From the NCBI GenBank assembly GCA_050742415.1, contig JBOGIF010000101.1:1-8241 (forward strand): DNA of 8,241 nt, read 5' to 3'. Shown one piece after another: positions 5,567-8,241 of this stretch (within the stretch, counting starts at the first letter, position 1; every line of letters begins with the position of its first letter). Made by a program: the position numbers and the translations under genes. The stretch comes from JBOGIF01 sp050742415. GTDB lineage: Bacteria > Actinomycetota > Acidimicrobiia > Acidimicrobiales > AC-14. The notes under the pieces were generated by a model. The model was not told the DNA's origin and searched no databases. It saw nothing but the letters and a program-made list of their open reading frames with translations.

Positions 5567-6445
5567 ATGAGCCTTCAAAGAGTCCTGAGGGCAATGGCGC
5601 AGCACTGGGTCCTGGTGCTGATCGTCCTGATCGCGGCCGGCCCGCTGGCGAGGGGGGTCGGCGAGCAGGTGAGGCCGGTGTACGAGGCAAAGGGAACGCT
5701 GCTCCTGCTTTCCCCGGCGCGGATCGTCAACTCCGATGGAACCGTGAGCCTTACCAACCCCTTCACCAGGGTGGGCAACTCCGAAAGGGTCGCCGCAGCA
5801 ACCGTCCTGATCGTTAGTTCGACCAAGGTCTGGAGCGACAGGATGCTGGCCCTTGGCGCTACCGGGAAATACAACTATCGGCAGATCTCTGAGGCCGTCA
5901 TCGAACTTGTGGCCACCGCCAGCACGCCCGACACTTCGCTGCGGACCCTCAACGCCTCCATCAAGTTGTTCGTGGAGGAGTTGGCCCGCCGTCAGGAGCG
6001 GGCGGGCGCTCCACCGGAGAGTTGGATCACCTCAGAGGTTCTCTTCGTCAGTGGCGAGCCGATCGTGCTCCTGGGTAGCCGGATCCGGGCGTCCGCTGGC
6101 GTGGTCGTCCTTGGTGCGGCTTCCGCCGCCTCCCTGGCCATGGTGGCCGAGGCGTTCGGCCTCGGGGGCCGGGCTCGTCGACGGGCGCGCCTGCGCGCTG
6201 CACGGAAAGCGGAATCCCCGCCGGGCGGCTCGCCTGACGCTTCAGCGGTCCCGCCGGGGCCGCAGCGGACCGTTGTCGAAGTGGACGGGCTCGATACCGA
6301 CGAAGCCGGTATGGCCCGCAACGGAGCGCCTGAGCTGAACGGGACCAACGGCGCTGCGGGCGGCCGAGCACGCAGGCGCAGGCGTCGGCGCCTGCGCCAT
6401 CGGTCGATGGCGGCGCCTCACGGCTCGGACGATCGGGAGCCATGA
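5567..6445 (+). CDS. Wzz-like chain-length determinant/polysaccharide co-polymerase with Arg-rich tail
   Basis: This is a likely inner-membrane regulator of polysaccharide chain length or export. The 292-aa protein has a first membrane segment at about 13-32 (HWVLVLIVLIAAGPLA). An extracytoplasmic domain at about 33-172 opens with the Wzz-type strand VYEAKGTLLLLSPARIV (38-54). A second membrane segment lies at about 175-198 (SAGVVVLGAASAASLAMV), followed by a cytoplasmic tail of some 95 residues. The external domain is short and I see no long coiled coil. There is no Walker-A or BY-kinase domain. The tail is Pro/Gly/Ala-rich with arginine clusters at 202-213 and 267-279. ATG 5567 has only a weak upstream GGAT. 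The gene opens the second unit and overlaps the polymerase/ligase gene as ATGA, fitting the usual Wzz-Wzy partnership. Wzz-family assignment rests on topology and context more than on a strict motif. Confidence 0.72.
   Translation: MSLQRVLRAMAQHWVLVLIVLIAAGPLARGVGEQVRPVYEAKGTLLLLSPARIVNSDGTVSLTNPFTRVGNSERVAAATVLIVSSTKVWSDRMLALGATGKYNYRQISEAVIELVATASTPDTSLRTLNASIKLFVEELARRQERAGAPPESWITSEVLFVSGEPIVLLGSRIRASAGVVVLGAASAASLAMVAEAFGLGGRARRRARLRAARKAESPPGGSPDASAVPPGPQRTVVEVDGLDTDEAGMARNGAPELNGTNGAAGGRARRRRRRRLRHRSMAAPHGSDDREP
6375..6398 (+). repeat. Perfect 10-bp GC-rich inverted repeat inside the wzz-like gene
   Basis: GGCGCAGGCG 6375-6384 and CGCCTGCGCC 6389-6398 are exact reverse complements around the loop TCGG. 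The element encodes part of the arginine cluster of the tail and lies 43 nt upstream of the next start codon, so the hairpin could affect coupling to the downstream gene. Confidence 0.5.
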
Positions 6446-7971
6446 CCTTCATCGCCGGCCCGCGTTTCGATCTCGGAACCGGGGGGCACCGGTCCGGGCG
6501 GGCGGCGACCGCGTGGTCTGCGGTCATGCTGCTGGCGATCCTCGGCTCGTACTGGGCGGCCTCCTTCGGCCACGTCCGCACGACTGTCTCTTTCCTGGGC
6601 TTGGCCGTGCTCGGCCTGGTGGGTGCGTTCGTCGCCAGGGGGTCGGACACCACCAGTTACCTCGTTGTGGTCGCGGTGGTCGTGATCTTGATACCTCCCT
6701 CCCTCGGAGTCGGCGGTCGCGGGCTGTCGCCGGCCTCGTTGTTGGCCCTCGGTGCCGGGTGGCTGTGGATCTACGGATCTCTCGTTCCCTCATTGGGCCT
6801 GCCCACCAGCCCCCAGCCGCTTCACTGGGCATTCCTCGCGTACGCCATGGCGACGGGTGCGAGCCTGGTCGTGAGTGCCGTGCGGCCTCTCGACGCGCTG
6901 GAGGCGGGGTCTTCGAATCTCGGGATCCTGGCGATCGTAACTTCGCTGTCGGCCGCCCTGCTCATCTGCGACGGCGTCTCGAGCTGGGCCCGCCTGTACA
7001 CGTTCCTGAGGGCGCTGGTGGTGGCCGGAAGCGTTGCGGCGGTCGTCGGGATCGTGCAGTTCACGCTCGAATACGACCTCTCGGCCCTGATCGGCTTTCC
7101 GGGCTTGACAACCGTCGAAGGCACTGCCGGCGGGATTCACGATCGCGACGGCTTCGCTCGGGTGATCGGCACCATGCTCCATCCCATCGAGTTCAGCGTG
7201 GTGCTGACTGTGCTTCTGCCCATCGCGCTCCACCTGACCTACCAGGCCGCGCCGGGCCGGCGCGGCCGATGGTGGTTGTCTGTCGCGCTGCTCGCCAGCG
7301 CGATCCCAATGTCGGTGTCCCGCAGCGGAGCGGTCGGGCTGTTCTTCGTGGCCATCATCCTGTTCCCGACATGGACCGGTCCACGCCGTGTTCAGGCGAT
7401 GATCGCAGCCACGGTCTTCGCAGTTGGGATGAAGGTCCTGGTCCCGGGGCTGCTCGGCACGATCAGGGGACTATTCCTGAGTGCCGGCGTGGACCCCAGT
7501 GTCACGGCGCGCACCGTCGACTACGGGTTCGTAACCGACTTCATCTCCGAGCGCCCCTGGTTCGGCCGCGGGAACTCGACCTTCCTGCCCGAGAGGTACG
7601 ACTTCCTCGACAACCAGTACCTGGTTACTCTGGTGGAGACGGGAATCATCGGCCTCCTCACGATCGTCGGGATGTTCTTCGTCGGAATCTGCCTGTGTCG
7701 CCGTGTCAAGCGGGCCACCTGCGACCCCGTGACGGCCGACCTGGCCCAGAGCCTGGTGGCCAGCCTTGTCGTGGTCCTCGCGTCCTTTGCCACGTTCGAC
7801 TATCTCGGCTTCCAGACGGCTCGCCTGTCGGCATTCATCGTCTTGGGGTGCACTGGGGCGGTGTGGCGACTTCACCGCGCCGACGAGGCCGAAGCCAGGT
7901 CGCCTGACGCGATGCCCGCCGGTCGCAGCACCTCGAACGGTTCCGGCGTTCGGGAGCCAAGGCAGCTATGA
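6442..7971 (+). CDS. O-antigen ligase/polymerase family membrane protein (Wzy/WaaL-type)
   Basis: This integral membrane enzyme likely polymerises repeat units or ligates the polysaccharide to an acceptor outside the cytoplasmic membrane, using undecaprenyl-linked substrate. The 509-aa protein has roughly ten to twelve hydrophobic segments, e.g. about 24-41, 49-66, 72-88, 97-118, 128-146, 158-176, 188-206, 248-268, 277-290, 297-309, 318-337, 397-418 and 436-475. Family features are RVIGTMLHPIEF (240-251), SVSRSGAVGL (291-300) opening the Wzy_C-type core, a large external loop at about 338-395 with SERPWFGRG (369-377), and DNQYLVTLVETGIIGLL (390-406), which matches the H/D-N-x-Y-L…E-x-G-I-x-G-L signature. 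The hydrophilic C-terminus (about 478-509) is cytoplasmic. ATG 6442 overlaps the wzz-like stop, and the stop overlaps the next gene, both as ATGA. Ligase and polymerase activities cannot be told apart from sequence; a Wzz partner favours polymerase. Confidence 0.88.
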   Translation: MTFIAGPRFDLGTGGHRSGRAATAWSAVMLLAILGSYWAASFGHVRTTVSFLGLAVLGLVGAFVARGSDTTSYLVVVAVVVILIPPSLGVGGRGLSPASLLALGAGWLWIYGSLVPSLGLPTSPQPLHWAFLAYAMATGASLVVSAVRPLDALEAGSSNLGILAIVTSLSAALLICDGVSSWARLYTFLRALVVAGSVAAVVGIVQFTLEYDLSALIGFPGLTTVEGTAGGIHDRDGFARVIGTMLHPIEFSVVLTVLLPIALHLTYQAAPGRRGRWWLSVALLASAIPMSVSRSGAVGLFFVAIILFPTWTGPRRVQAMIAATVFAVGMKVLVPGLLGTIRGLFLSAGVDPSVTARTVDYGFVTDFISERPWFGRGNSTFLPERYDFLDNQYLVTLVETGIIGLLTIVGMFFVGICLCRRVKRATCDPVTADLAQSLVASLVVVLASFATFDYLGFQTARLSAFIVLGCTGAVWRLHRADEAEARSPDAMPAGRSTSNGSGVREPRQL

Positions 7972-8241
7972 AGCACTGGAGGGTTCGCGCCGGGACCGGC
8001 TCCCCGGGTTTCCGGGCGAGGGCCATGGCGTCATTCGTCGCGATGGCGGGCGCTGCCGCGGTGGTCGCGGTCAACGGCTCGACGTGGTTCCCGGGCGACG
8101 GCGCGCCCGTCGCCACCCTCAGCGTGGCGCCGGACGCCTCCATGTTCCCGATCGGAGTCTGGGTTCCGCCGGTGGAGAGCTTCAGAACCTGGATCGATCG
8201 TGGCATCAACACCGTCGTCGGCGTGCCCCAGGACCGAGACG
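7968..8241 (+). CDS. Exported protein, possible glycoside hydrolase-like TIM barrel (3' partial)
   Basis: Only the first 91 residues are present; the frame stays open to the window edge. The N-terminus is basic (MKHWRVRAGTGSPGFRARA), followed by a hydrophobic stretch at about 20-36 (MASFVAMAGAAAVVAV), a signal peptide or single membrane anchor. After a short linker, residues 59-87 contain MFPIGVW and a helix leading to RGINTVVGVPQ. The FPIGVW…GIN-x-(V/Y)-V-G arrangement is, from memory, that of the first beta-alpha unit of secreted putative glycoside hydrolases with a TIM-barrel fold. ATG 7968 overlaps the polymerase stop (ATGA), with AAGG 5 nt upstream. Position after the polymerase suggests an enzyme that trims or binds the exported polymer. 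The catalytic residues lie outside the window, so the family call is tentative. Confidence 0.6.
   Translation, partial: MKHWRVRAGTGSPGFRARAMASFVAMAGAAAVVAVNGSTWFPGDGAPVATLSVAPDASMFPIGVWVPPVESFRTWIDRGINTVVGVPQDRD

Noticed and set aside
6513..7907. 464-aa + strand open frame inside the polymerase gene
   Set aside because: Arg/Pro-rich shadow frame; the overlapping frame encodes a clear multi-span membrane protein with O-antigen ligase motifs.

Overview
The window is strongly G+C-rich, with GTG/TTG starts, codons ending mostly in G or C, and genes packed with stop/start overlaps. This suggests an actinobacterium (Actinomycetota), possibly an environmental lineage; nothing here fixes the order or genus. 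Seven substantial protein genes and the beginning of an eighth lie on the + strand. No tRNA, rRNA, CRISPR array, transposase or integrase was seen. The gene content is that of a surface or extracellular polysaccharide locus.

Layout: (1) 1-1668 is the 3' end of a large repetitive surface-type protein with a DUF11-like domain between LamG-like beta-sandwich repeats. (2) 1669-1881 is a non-coding leader with possible RNA structure. (3) 1882-5436 is a tightly coupled four-gene unit: hexapeptide-repeat acyltransferase, NodB-type polysaccharide deacetylase, formyltransferase-fold enzyme and family 2 glycosyltransferase. Each gene overlaps the next by 4 bp (GTGA or ATGA). (4) 5437-5566 is a 130-bp gap with a large near-perfect palindrome, a second overlapping hairpin and a weak promoter-like hexamer. 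(5) 5567-8241 is a second coupled unit: Wzz-like chain-length protein with two membrane segments and an arginine-rich tail, O-antigen ligase/polymerase (Wzy/WaaL-type) membrane protein, and the start of an exported protein that may be a TIM-barrel glycoside hydrolase.

Working model (inference): the glycosyltransferase builds a lipid-linked repeat unit. The acyltransferase, deacetylase and formyltransferase adjust its O- and N-acyl groups. The Wzy-like protein polymerises or ligates it on the outer face of the membrane with the Wzz-like protein setting chain length, and the last gene may trim or bind the product. The least ordinary points are the adjacent deacetylase and formyltransferase, a possible N-acetyl to N-formyl exchange module, and the palindrome between the two transcription units. 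I see no clear evidence of a wholly new type of system.
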